Below, piece by piece: positions 1 to 5,631 of a DNA stretch of 5,631 nt (position 1 is its first letter; every line of letters starts with the position of its first letter). The notes under the pieces are model-generated. The model saw only the letters and a list, made by a program, of their open reading frames with translations, was not told where the DNA came from and did no database searches. The stretch is from positions 1 through 5,631 of the forward strand of contig JAKBCI010000129.1 of the NCBI GenBank assembly GCA_021807965.1, given 5' to 3'. This DNA comes from Actinomycetes bacterium (GTDB lineage: Bacteria; Actinomycetota; Acidimicrobiia; Acidimicrobiales; RAAP-2). The position numbers and the translations under genes were made by a program.

Positions 1-1008
1 ATCATCCTGAGCGTGGGACTGCTGGTCTTCGTGCTCGAGTACCTAGTGCTGCCCCAGTTCGCCTCCGCCAGGCACTCGCTGCACCTGCTCGCGACGATCA
101 ATCCGGTGCTGGTCGCCATCGCGGTGGTCTGTGAGCTCGCGGCTATCTACGCGTACGTCGAACTGACCCGCGCCGTGCTCTACCCGTACTCGCCTCCGCG
201 CTTTGACACCTTGCGGGTGAACCTCGCTGGCCTCGCTATCAGCCACGTAGTGCCCGGTGGGACGGCCCCGGCGGGAGCCCTGTCGTATCGAATCTTCAAT
301 CAGCTGGGCGTGCCCAAGGAGACCAACGCCTTCGGCCTCGCGACGCAGGGAACCGGATCGGCCGTGGTGCTCAACATCATCTTCTGGTGCGCGCTGGTCA
401 TCTCGATCCCCCTGCGCGGCTTCAATCCCGCCTACGGCTTCGCCGCCCTAGCGGGCGTATTCTTGATGGCGGCCTTCTTCGGGACGATTCTGCTCATCAC
501 GCGTGGCCAGCGCCACGCCGACAACTGGATCCGCGCTCTCGCTCGACGCGTACCACGGATCGACCCCGATCGTCTAACGGCCCTGATCGGCAAGGTCGCT
601 GACCGGATCACCGTGCTGATCAACAATCGACGAACCCTGTGGTGGGCCTTCACGTGGGCCGGTCTGAACTGGATATTCGACGCCGCGTGCCTCTGGGTCT
701 TTATCTGGTCCTTTGGTCACGTGATCTCGCCCATCGACCTCTTGGTCGCGTACGGACTCGCCAATATCCTCGCGGCCATTCCCCTCACGCCGGCCGGCCT
801 CGGCGTGATCGAGGGAGTCCTCATCCCGACCCTGGTCGGTTTTGGCGTTCCCCATAGTCAGGCAATCCTCGCCGTCATCGCGTACCGGCTTGTCAACTTC
901 TGGATCCCGATCCCCATCGGCGGCGTCTCGTACGCCAGCCTCGAGTGGCGTCGCGGCGGCGCTAGTGGGCGCTCAGCGAACGCGAGCGGTCCAGCGCCCG
1001 ACGCTTGA
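1..1008 (+). CDS. UPF0104 / YbhN-like (LPG-synthase TM family) membrane protein, 5'-truncated
   Basis: This is the C-terminal 335 residues of a polytopic inner-membrane protein. The frame is open to base 1 (reading IILS before the GTG at 13), so the true start lies left of the window and the GTG is just an internal valine. Family signatures are visible: a hydrophobic opening segment, an 'SHVVPGGTAPAGALSYR' region around residues 80-97 followed by the usual 'lgv' segment, and near the C-terminus 'IPLTPAGLGVIEG' followed by 'AYRLVNFWIPIPIGG', the typical last helices. The family (PF03706) includes the flippase half of MprF and stand-alone YbhN/AglD-like proteins. No synthase domain follows, so a lipid or lipid-linked substrate flipping or transport role is inferred; the substrate is unknown. 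The last 15 residues (after SLEWRRGG) are a Gly/Ala/Ser/Pro tail coded entirely opposite the 3' end of ppk. Family call is confident; function is not. Confidence 0.85.
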   Translation: MILSVGLLVFVLEYLVLPQFASARHSLHLLATINPVLVAIAVVCELAAIYAYVELTRAVLYPYSPPRFDTLRVNLAGLAISHVVPGGTAPAGALSYRIFNQLGVPKETNAFGLATQGTGSAVVLNIIFWCALVISIPLRGFNPAYGFAALAGVFLMAAFFGTILLITRGQRHADNWIRALARRVPRIDPDRLTALIGKVADRITVLINNRRTLWWAFTWAGLNWIFDAACLWVFIWSFGHVISPIDLLVAYGLANILAAIPLTPAGLGVIEGVLIPTLVGFGVPHSQAILAVIAYRLVNFWIPIPIGGVSYASLEWRRGGASGRSANASGPAPDA

Positions 1009-3031
1009 ACTCGGCCTGGGCCGAGAACGCCGCCACCGGTTGGACTCGACGCCACCGTCGATCAGTGCCGAGTACCCACGTGAACTCGTCGTCGCGCCAC
1101 GTGATCTCGAACGCCTCGAGCAGCTCTACCTGAAGCGACGGATCCTCAATCGGTACGAGCACCTCGACGCGACGATCCAGGTTGCGCTCCATCAGGTCAG
1201 TCGAGCCCATATAAATCGAAAACTCCTCGTCGCCGGGGTGACCGAACATCAGCACCCGCGAGTGCTCCAGAAACTCCCCGACCAGGCTGTGCACCGAAAT
1301 GGTCGCCGAGAGACCGGCCACGCCCGGCCGCAGGCAACACAAGGTCCGCACGGCCAACCGTATCGGCACGCCCTCGCTGCTCGCCTCGTACAGCGCGTCG
1401 ATGATGGCCGGATCGGTGAGCCCGTTAACCTTGAAATCGATGCGACCCGCGGGTCCGCGATCCCGTTGGCGCCCAATCAGGTCAATGATGCGCGGGCGCG
1501 TCATCGTCGGACTGACGATGATCTTTTCGTAGTCGGCGTTACGCGCGAAGCCGGTAAGGAAGTTGAACAGCTCGCCGACGTCGTGCGTGATCGCCGGGTC
1601 CGCCGTCAACAGACCGAAATCTTCGTAGCTGCGCGCCGTCTTGGAGTTGTAGTTGCCGGTCGCGACGTGCGCGTAGCGAACCGTACGGTCCCCCTCGCTA
1701 CGAACCACCAGCGCCGTCTTCGAGTGCGTCTTCAGCCCGACCACGCCGTACACGACGTGCACGCCGGCGTCTTCGAGCGCCTTAGCCCACTCGATGTTCG
1801 CCGCCTCGTCGAAGCGGGCCTTCAGCTCGACCAGCGCCACCACTTGCTTGCCGCGCTCAGCGGCCCGAATCAGCGAGCCCACCACGGGCGAGTCTCCCGA
1901 CGTTCGATAAAGCGTCTGCTTGATGGCTACCACCTTGGGGTCGTCGGCCGCCTGCGCGATGAACATCTCCACCGAGTCACTGAACGATTCGTACGGGTGG
2001 TGCAGCAGTACATCCCCCTCGCGAATCACGGCGAAGACGTCGGCGACGTGGTCACCGGCGAGCAGCTTCGGCGGCGTCAAAGGCGACCAACCCTCACCCT
2101 TGAGGTCGGGTCGATCGAAGTCGTAGAGCCCCCACAGATCGTGCAGTCCGAGCGGGGCGTCGCTCACGTAGACGCTCTCGGCGGTCAAGTCGAGTTGGTC
2201 GACGAGCAGGTCGAGGAACTCCGCGGACATGCCGCGCAGAATCTCCACGCGCAGCGCTTCGCCGAATCGCCGGCGGCGAAGCTCCACCTCGAGGGCGACC
2301 AGGAGATCGTCCGCCTCGTCCTCTTCGAGCGTGAGGTCCGCGTTGCGCGTCACCCGGAACAGGTCGGCGCGCCCAATAGTCATCCCCGGGAACAGCCGAC
2401 CGAGGTTCGCCACGATGAGCTCTTCCAAGAGGCACCACCGACCGGACCCGGCGGGTAGAAAGCGCGGCAGCGAGCTAGGCACCTTCACGCGGGCGCTGCG
2501 CTCTTCGCCGGTCTCGTCGTCGCGCACCGTGACGGCCACGTTGAGCGAGAGGTTGGAGATCATGGGGAAGGGGTGTCCCGGGTCAACGGCCAATGGCGTC
2601 AGGACCGGGTATACGTTCTGCTCGAAGTACCGGTTCAGCCGGGACCGCTCCTCAACCTCCAGGTCGTCGAAGCGAGTGATCGCGATGCCGGCGCGCGCGA
2701 GCTCGGGCGTGAGTTCGTCGAGCACAATGCGATCCTGGCGCTCGACCAGGGACAGCACGCGCTCGCGGATAGCCGCCAACTGCTGGCGCGGGCGCACCCC
2801 ATCGACCGACGGCGTCTGGACGCCCGCCGCCACCTTGTCCTGCAGGCTGACCACGCGGACCTGGAAGAACTCGTCGACCATGTCGGCGAAGATCGCAACG
2901 AACTTGCAGCGCTCCAGTACCGGCAGTCTCGAGTCGTGCGCCAGGTCCAACAAGCGGGCACCGAACTCTAGGCGCGACAACTCGCGACTCGAGAAACGCT
3001 CGGGTCCAAAGGCTTGCACGTCGACTGTCAC
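962..3031 (-). CDS. ppk1: Polyphosphate kinase 1 (PPK1)
   Basis: PPK1 reversibly transfers the terminal phosphate of ATP to polyphosphate through a phosphohistidine intermediate. The 689 residues match the usual length (E. coli 688). The N-terminal domain starts at about residue 13 (FSSRELSRLEF; VDEFFQVRV at 52-60), the head domain covers roughly 120-320, and the two phospholipase-D-like catalytic domains follow. Catalytic His436 sits in GLKTHSK and the second His590 in EFLEHSRV. Arg376 (TLYR), Arg406 (KARFDE), Tyr469 (ARSYEDF) and Arg562 (AVRTLCC) match the known metal/phosphate and ATP-contact positions. Odd points: the usual ELSWL.FN reads ELSRLEFG, the usual NLDEF reads MVDEF, and the usual ADWM..N reads TDLMERN (611-617). 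The GTG start at 3031 is favoured because GGAGGG lies 8 nt upstream; a second GTG four codons later would be too far from it. The 3' end overlaps the convergent UPF0104 gene by 47 nt. No ppx or phoU is visible nearby. Confidence 0.97.
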   Translation of the reverse strand: MTVDVQAFGPERFSSRELSRLEFGARLLDLAHDSRLPVLERCKFVAIFADMVDEFFQVRVVSLQDKVAAGVQTPSVDGVRPRQQLAAIRERVLSLVERQDRIVLDELTPELARAGIAITRFDDLEVEERSRLNRYFEQNVYPVLTPLAVDPGHPFPMISNLSLNVAVTVRDDETGEERSARVKVPSSLPRFLPAGSGRWCLLEELIVANLGRLFPGMTIGRADLFRVTRNADLTLEEDEADDLLVALEVELRRRRFGEALRVEILRGMSAEFLDLLVDQLDLTAESVYVSDAPLGLHDLWGLYDFDRPDLKGEGWSPLTPPKLLAGDHVADVFAVIREGDVLLHHPYESFSDSVEMFIAQAADDPKVVAIKQTLYRTSGDSPVVGSLIRAAERGKQVVALVELKARFDEAANIEWAKALEDAGVHVVYGVVGLKTHSKTALVVRSEGDRTVRYAHVATGNYNSKTARSYEDFGLLTADPAITHDVGELFNFLTGFARNADYEKIIVSPTMTRPRIIDLIGRQRDRGPAGRIDFKVNGLTDPAIIDALYEASSEGVPIRLAVRTLCCLRPGVAGLSATISVHSLVGEFLEHSRVLMFGHPGDEEFSIYMGSTDLMERNLDRRVEVLVPIEDPSLQVELLEAFEITWRDDEFTWVLGTDRRWRRVQPVAAFSAQAEFKRRALDRSRSLSAH
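967..999. repeat. Inverted repeat in the 3' overlap of two convergent genes (possible terminator)
   Basis: GGGCGCT at 967-973 pairs perfectly with AGCGCCC at 993-999, giving a 7-bp GC-rich stem with a 19-nt loop. It lies within the last codons of both the UPF0104 gene and ppk. There is no T-run on either side, so it is not a classic intrinsic terminator. A U-less hairpin slowing transcription from both directions is possible, but coding constraint and GC richness alone could produce it. Confidence 0.25.
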
Positions 3032-3084
3032 CGCGAAAGCCCTCCGCTCCGTACTTTTACTAGTGCTACGACTACTCTAAGAGG
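3032..3084. promoter_or_regulatory. Divergent promoter region between ppk1 and the SEDS gene, with overlapping -10 candidates
   Basis: This 53-nt gap is the only space between two divergent genes, so it should hold both promoters unless these lie in coding sequence. It is visibly richer in A/T than its surroundings. TACTCT at 3073-3078 on the plus strand fits the TANNNT -10 pattern and leaves 6 nt before the ATG at 3085, so transcription would begin at or next to the start codon. On the minus strand the same bases give TAGAGT (3079-3074), another TANNNT match, predicting a start near 3067 and a ppk1 leader of about 36 nt. I see no good -35 match on either strand. The assignment rests on pattern only. 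Confidence 0.45.
3040..3045 (-). promoter_or_regulatory. Strong ribosome-binding site of ppk1
   Basis: On the minus strand GGAGGG is followed by 8 nt (CTTTCGCG) and then the GTG start. This near-perfect Shine-Dalgarno site at standard spacing decides the start codon and suggests efficient initiation despite the GTG. Confidence 0.8.
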
Positions 3085-4449
3085 ATGGCGAAGCATACGC
3101 GAGCACCGGCGCCGACCGCGCCGTCGAGCGCCGTTGTGGCGGCCCGCTCGCGCTCGACCGAGCTGAGCCTGCTCGCGCTCGCGTGGATCATCGTGAGCTC
3201 GTTCTACGTGCTCGCCTGGCTCGGAGCCGTGGGCCACCTGCCACCACGGCTTTGGCTCTTCCTTGTGGCGATCGTCGTGATATCCCTGATGATGCACCTG
3301 GGAATCCGACACTACGCGCCCCAGTCGTCACAGGTGCTGCTGCCGATCGCGACGCTGCTCAACGGCATTGGGTACGTCGAGATTGCCCGGTGGGACCCGA
3401 CCCAAGCCGCGTACCAATCCCTGTGGTTTCTCGTCAGCGCGATCGCGCTGATCGTCACGCTCGCCGTCGTTCGCCACGTTCGCGACCTCGACCGTTATCG
3501 CTATTTGACGCTCGCCGGAGCCATTGGCTTGCTGCTCTTGCCCCTCGTACCCGGCCTCGGCATCAACGTCGGCGGGGCGCGACTCTGGATCGGACTCGGT
3601 CCGATCACGTTTCAACCGGTCGAGATCGCGAAGATACTCCTCGCGTTCTTCTTCGCCTCGTACTTCGCGGCCAATCGTGAGTTGCTCTCGACGCCGACCC
3701 AACGACTCGGTCGGCGCCTGATCGTGCCGCCCAAAACCCTGTTGCCGATACTCGCCGCCTGGGGATTCGCCATCGCGGTCTTGGGCGCGGAGAATGACGT
3801 GGGTTTCGCCATGCTGCTCTTCGCGCTCTTCATGGCGATGCTCTGGGTAACGACGGGCCTGAAGACCTACGTCGCGTTCGGCGTGGCGCTCTTCGCCGGC
3901 GGCGCGGTAGTCGCCGTACGGTTGTTCTCCCAGGTTCACGCCCGCATCAGCCTCTGGATCGATCCGTGGTCGGCGCGCAACTTCGCCTTCTCGCACCAGC
4001 TGGCCTACGGGTGGTTCTCCCTCGCCGCGGGCGGCGTCACCGGCACCGGACTGGGACTCGGCCAGTCGGGCACGATCCCCGACGTGACCTCGGACATGAT
4101 CTTCGCGGCCATCGGTGAGGAGCTCGGCTTCCTCGGCGTCATCGTGGTGCTCAGCCTCTTCGCGCTATTCGTGGGGGAAGGTTTTCGCATCGCCCAACGA
4201 GCCCACTCGGACTTCGTTCGTCTCGCCGCCACCGCACTCAGCGCCGTCGTCGGCCTGCAGGCGTTCTTCATCATGGCTGGCGTGCTGCGCATCACGCCGT
4301 TTACCGGCATCACGCTGCCCTTCATGGCCTACGGGGGCAGTTCACTGGTGGCCAACTACATCATCGTGGCGCTACTGCTTCGGATCTCGCACGAAAACAC
4401 CGTCGAGGTGCGCGGCGGCGAGATTCGCCGCGTCAACCTCGCGCGTTAG
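3085..4449 (+). CDS. SEDS-family peptidoglycan glycosyltransferase (FtsW/RodA/SpoVE family, Rv0017c-like)
   Basis: SEDS proteins polymerise lipid II into glycan strands in the cytoplasmic membrane, together with a class B penicillin-binding protein. The 454 residues include about ten to twelve hydrophobic segments after a 25-residue Ala/Pro/Arg cytoplasmic leader. Signatures: LLPIATLLNGIGY (85-97), GARLWIGLGPITFQPVEIAK (164-183), GAENDVG (234-240, where relatives have EKDLG or QPDLG), the long extracellular loop with TIPDVTSDMIFAAIGEELG (330-348) carrying the probable catalytic Asp337, and ITPFTGITLPFMAYGGSSL (403-421). The N-terminal architecture and the 'LVANYIIVALLLRISHE' ending resemble mycobacterial RodA (Rv0017c). 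That gene normally sits with pbpA and a Ser/Thr kinase cluster; here neither is adjacent. The only purine-rich stretch (AAGAGG) directly abuts the ATG, too close for a Shine-Dalgarno site, which points to a leaderless or weakly initiated message. No better in-frame start exists: a stop lies at 3061 and the next GTG (3136) has no site. FtsW versus RodA role is not decided. Confidence 0.93.
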   Translation: MAKHTRAPAPTAPSSAVVAARSRSTELSLLALAWIIVSSFYVLAWLGAVGHLPPRLWLFLVAIVVISLMMHLGIRHYAPQSSQVLLPIATLLNGIGYVEIARWDPTQAAYQSLWFLVSAIALIVTLAVVRHVRDLDRYRYLTLAGAIGLLLLPLVPGLGINVGGARLWIGLGPITFQPVEIAKILLAFFFASYFAANRELLSTPTQRLGRRLIVPPKTLLPILAAWGFAIAVLGAENDVGFAMLLFALFMAMLWVTTGLKTYVAFGVALFAGGAVVAVRLFSQVHARISLWIDPWSARNFAFSHQLAYGWFSLAAGGVTGTGLGLGQSGTIPDVTSDMIFAAIGEELGFLGVIVVLSLFALFVGEGFRIAQRAHSDFVRLAATALSAVVGLQAFFIMAGVLRITPFTGITLPFMAYGGSSLVANYIIVALLLRISHENTVEVRGGEIRRVNLAR

Positions 4450-4458
4450 CCGCGGCGA
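4415..4458. repeat. Three-part inverted repeat at a convergent gene junction (possible bidirectional terminator)
   Basis: GCGGCGA (4415-4421), loop GAT, TCGCCGC (4425-4431) forms a perfect 7-bp hairpin. The middle arm, extended to TCGCCGCG (4425-4432), also pairs perfectly with CGCGGCGA (4451-4458), an 8-bp stem whose 18-nt loop contains the SEDS stop codon (4447-4449). The two hairpins exclude each other. The first begins one base beyond the DUF151 stop codon (4433-4435) on the minus strand, where a terminator for the rodA-DUF151 transcript would be expected. No T-run follows on either strand, so this would be a U-less terminator at best. Confidence 0.35.
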
Positions 4459-4960
4459 GGATATCGTCGCGACAGAGTATTGGCGCGACCACCGGCTGAC
4501 GCAGTGCCATGATCAACGCGTCGCTCGTGCGACAGTCGACGATCTCGCGACCGCGCGGCGTCATGAGATCGAGCTCGGCGAAGTAGATGCCACCCTCGTA
4601 CCGCGTGATCTTCGCCGCGATGACGTCGCACTGGAGCCTCGCGAGCACCGTGGCGAAGAGCTCGTGGGTGCCCGGCCGGCGTCCCGCGCGGTTGTAGAGC
4701 GCCGCGTGCAGCGCGATTCCCTCGGGCAAGGCAACCGGAATCGAGAGGTTGCGGTATGGCGCCTCGGCCTCCATGAGGTGGACCTGGGGCGACGAGTCGC
4801 CCAGGTCGAACAGGACCGATTCCACGTGCACGACGCGGTAGAACCAGTCCTCGCGCGCGACGCTCGGCGTCTCGTCGGTCGCCCTCGGTTCGTCGGTCGC
4901 GCCCGGTTCAGCCGGCGTCGACGCGTCGTCCGGCGCGACGTCGTCGGGCAGCGTCGTCAC
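4433..4960 (-). CDS. Bifunctional nuclease (BFN, DUF151) domain protein
   Basis: This 175-residue protein carries a BFN/DUF151 domain (PF02577) from about residue 40 to 170. Visible hallmarks are the 'VALPEGIALHAALYNRAGRRPGTHEL' region (76-101), LQCDVIAAKITRYEGGIYFA (109-128) and the strongly typical VDCRTSDALIMALR (141-154), followed by PVVAPILCRDDIL. Members have been reported to have combined RNase and DNase activity in plants; the bacterial role is poorly defined, so the nuclease function is inherited from the family name. Residues 1-38 are an acidic, Pro/Ala/Thr-rich leader, probably disordered, encoded partly by an 18-bp tandem repeat. The GTG start at 4960 overlaps the rodA stop (GTGA, 4 nt), and only a weak G-run precedes it, so translation is probably coupled to rodA. 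Its 3' end overlaps the convergent SEDS gene by 17 nt. No signal peptide; presumably cytoplasmic. Confidence 0.88.
   Translation of the reverse strand: MTTLPDDVAPDDASTPAEPGATDEPRATDETPSVAREDWFYRVVHVESVLFDLGDSSPQVHLMEAEAPYRNLSIPVALPEGIALHAALYNRAGRRPGTHELFATVLARLQCDVIAAKITRYEGGIYFAELDLMTPRGREIVDCRTSDALIMALRQPVVAPILCRDDILAAANARG
4872..4907 (-). repeat. 18-bp tandem duplication inside the DUF151 gene
   Basis: Plus-strand bases 4872-4889 and 4890-4907 are two adjacent 18-nt copies starting TCGTCGGTCG, differing at two positions. In the protein they encode the repeated ATDEPR / ATDET stretch at about residues 19-31, within the acidic leader. The in-frame unit (6 codons) suggests replication slippage lengthened a tolerant linker. 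Confidence 0.7.
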
Positions 4961-5631
4961 GTCAAGCCCCCGCGACGTCGTGAGACCGAGAGCACCACGC
5001 CACCGGCGCAGTAGAACACGAGTACCGCCGATCCCCCGTAGCTGAGCAGCGGCAAGGGGATCCCCGTTACCGGCATCATGCCCATAGTCATGCCGATGTT
5101 CTCGAAGCAGCTGAAGGCGAAGAAGATGAAAATCCCGAGGCCGAGCACGCGGCCCATCGTGTCGCGCGCGGTGCGACCGATTCGAAACATGCGCAGGGCG
5201 ACGAACCCGAGCAACAGCACGATGGCGAGCGATCCAATGAATCCCAGCTGCTCGCCGATGGCCGTGAAGATGAAGTCGGTGCGCTGCTCGGGCACGTACC
5301 CGAGCACCGTCTGGAGGCCGCGAAAGAGACCGGCGCCGCGCAACCCACCCGACCCAATGGCGCTCTTAGCGTTGGAGACCTCGTAGATCAGCGGCGCGAG
5401 CGCCGGGTTGGTCGAGTTTTGATTCAAGAACGACACGAAACGATCGAACTGGTACTTGCGCAGCAGGTCGAAGTACACCGCGCCCGCCACGCCAGCCGAT
5501 CCCACGACGACGAGAAACGTCATGAACCGGGGCGGCACGCCCGCGATCACCATCATCGCGGCCACCACCAGCACGATGATGATCGCCGTTCCCAGGTCGG
5601 GCTGCATGACGATGAGCAAGAGTGGCGTCGC
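4957..5631 (-). CDS. rodA: Rod shape-determining protein RodA (SEDS glycosyltransferase), 5'-truncated
   Basis: This is the C-terminal 224 residues of a RodA-type SEDS polymerase. The frame is open to the right edge (ATPL before the TTG at 5619), so the TTG is internal and the N-terminal third or more lies outside; family members are usually about 370-420 residues. Visible features, numbered from the edge: QPDLGTA (10-16), SAIGSGGLRGAGLFRG (90-105), VPEQRTDFIFTAIGEQLGF with the probable catalytic Asp119, and NIGMTMGMMPVTGIPLPLLSYGGS (178-201), a classic RodA signature nearer to E. coli RodA than to FtsW. RodA extends glycan strands in the elongation machinery with PBP2. The downstream DUF151 gene starts inside its stop codon, indicating one transcript. 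An mreBCD-mrdA-rodA operon upstream (to the right) is expected by analogy but not visible. The extracellular loop reads FLNQNSTNPAL where E. coli-like proteins have a DP-containing segment. Confidence 0.93.
   Translation of the reverse strand, partial: ATPLLLIVMQPDLGTAIIIVLVVAAMMVIAGVPPRFMTFLVVVGSAGVAGAVYFDLLRKYQFDRFVSFLNQNSTNPALAPLIYEVSNAKSAIGSGGLRGAGLFRGLQTVLGYVPEQRTDFIFTAIGEQLGFIGSLAIVLLLGFVALRMFRIGRTARDTMGRVLGLGIFIFFAFSCFENIGMTMGMMPVTGIPLPLLSYGGSAVLVFYCAGGVVLSVSRRRGGLT

Noticed and set aside
13..15. GTG at 13 as the real start of the UPF0104 gene
   Set aside because: The frame is open and hydrophobic upstream to the window edge, the family has more N-terminal sequence, and no ribosome site can be assessed; the gene is better treated as truncated.
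842..2458. A 538-codon open frame on the plus strand opposite ppk1
   Set aside because: It runs antisense to a fully recognisable PPK1, its product is Arg/His/Gln/Val-rich without any domain pattern, and such long antisense frames are expected from codon bias in GC-rich genes.
2229..3080. A 283-codon plus-strand frame opposite the ppk1 5' end
   Set aside because: Ser/Arg-rich low-complexity translation, antisense to conserved PPK1 sequence, no ribosome site; a shadow frame.
3328..3996. A 222-codon minus-strand frame opposite the SEDS gene
   Set aside because: Product is Glu/Arg/Gln-rich, typical of the reverse complement of membrane-protein codons; no start context.
4934..4981. Repeated CGCGACGTCGT (4934-4944 and 4971-4981), considered as an operator or binding site pair
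   Set aside because: Both copies lie in coding sequence of a region full of GAC/GTC codons; the surrounding bases show many partial matches, so it is best explained by codon composition.
4115..5014. A 299-codon plus-strand frame crossing the SEDS, DUF151 and rodA regions
   Set aside because: It crosses three well-supported genes in other frames, and its product is Arg/Ser-rich with no recognisable motif.
5617..5619. TTG at 5619 as the start of the minus-strand RodA
   Set aside because: It falls inside the conserved segment just before QPDLG; the frame continues to the edge and RodA needs its N-terminal helices.

Overview
This is a GC-rich, gene-dense window (roughly 60-65% GC by eye) of ordinary chromosomal housekeeping genes. 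It most likely comes from an actinobacterium. The plus-strand SEDS protein resembles the mycobacterial RodA (Rv0017c) type in its N-terminal half and C-terminal motif. GTG starts and a candidate leaderless ATG are also common in that phylum. The 'NQNS..NPAL' loop of the second SEDS protein hints at Acidimicrobiia-like lineages, but that is an impression from memory and not a proof. I see no RNA genes, mobile elements, CRISPR arrays, integration sites or plasmid/phage genes.

Layout from left to right: (1) the 3' part of a UPF0104/YbhN-like polytopic membrane protein on the plus strand, running in from outside the window; (2) a complete polyphosphate kinase 1 gene on the minus strand, whose 3' end overlaps gene 1 by 47 nt; (3) a 53-nt divergent intergenic region, the only real non-coding stretch, with a symmetric candidate -10 element; (4) a complete SEDS (FtsW/RodA family) glycosyltransferase gene on the plus strand; (5) a DUF151 'bifunctional nuclease' protein on the minus strand, overlapping gene 4 by 17 nt at the 3' ends; (6) the 3' two-thirds or so of a RodA-type SEDS gene on the minus strand, overlapping gene 5 by 4 nt (GTGA) and running off the right edge. 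No gap exceeds 53 nt, so there is no unexplained gene-free region.

Functionally, genes 4 and 6 are two different SEDS peptidoglycan polymerases within 2.5 kb. Gene 6 is the RodA/MrdB type, probably the tail of a shape-determination operon (inferred). Gene 4 stands apart from any visible class B PBP partner. The DUF151 protein is translationally coupled to RodA. PPK1 makes or consumes polyphosphate and shares a divergent promoter region with gene 4. The points most worth a second look are unusual residues in the PPK1 N-terminal nucleotide-binding region, the symmetric divergent promoter with a probable leaderless start, and the inverted repeats inside both convergent gene overlaps. I found no convincing previously undescribed system.
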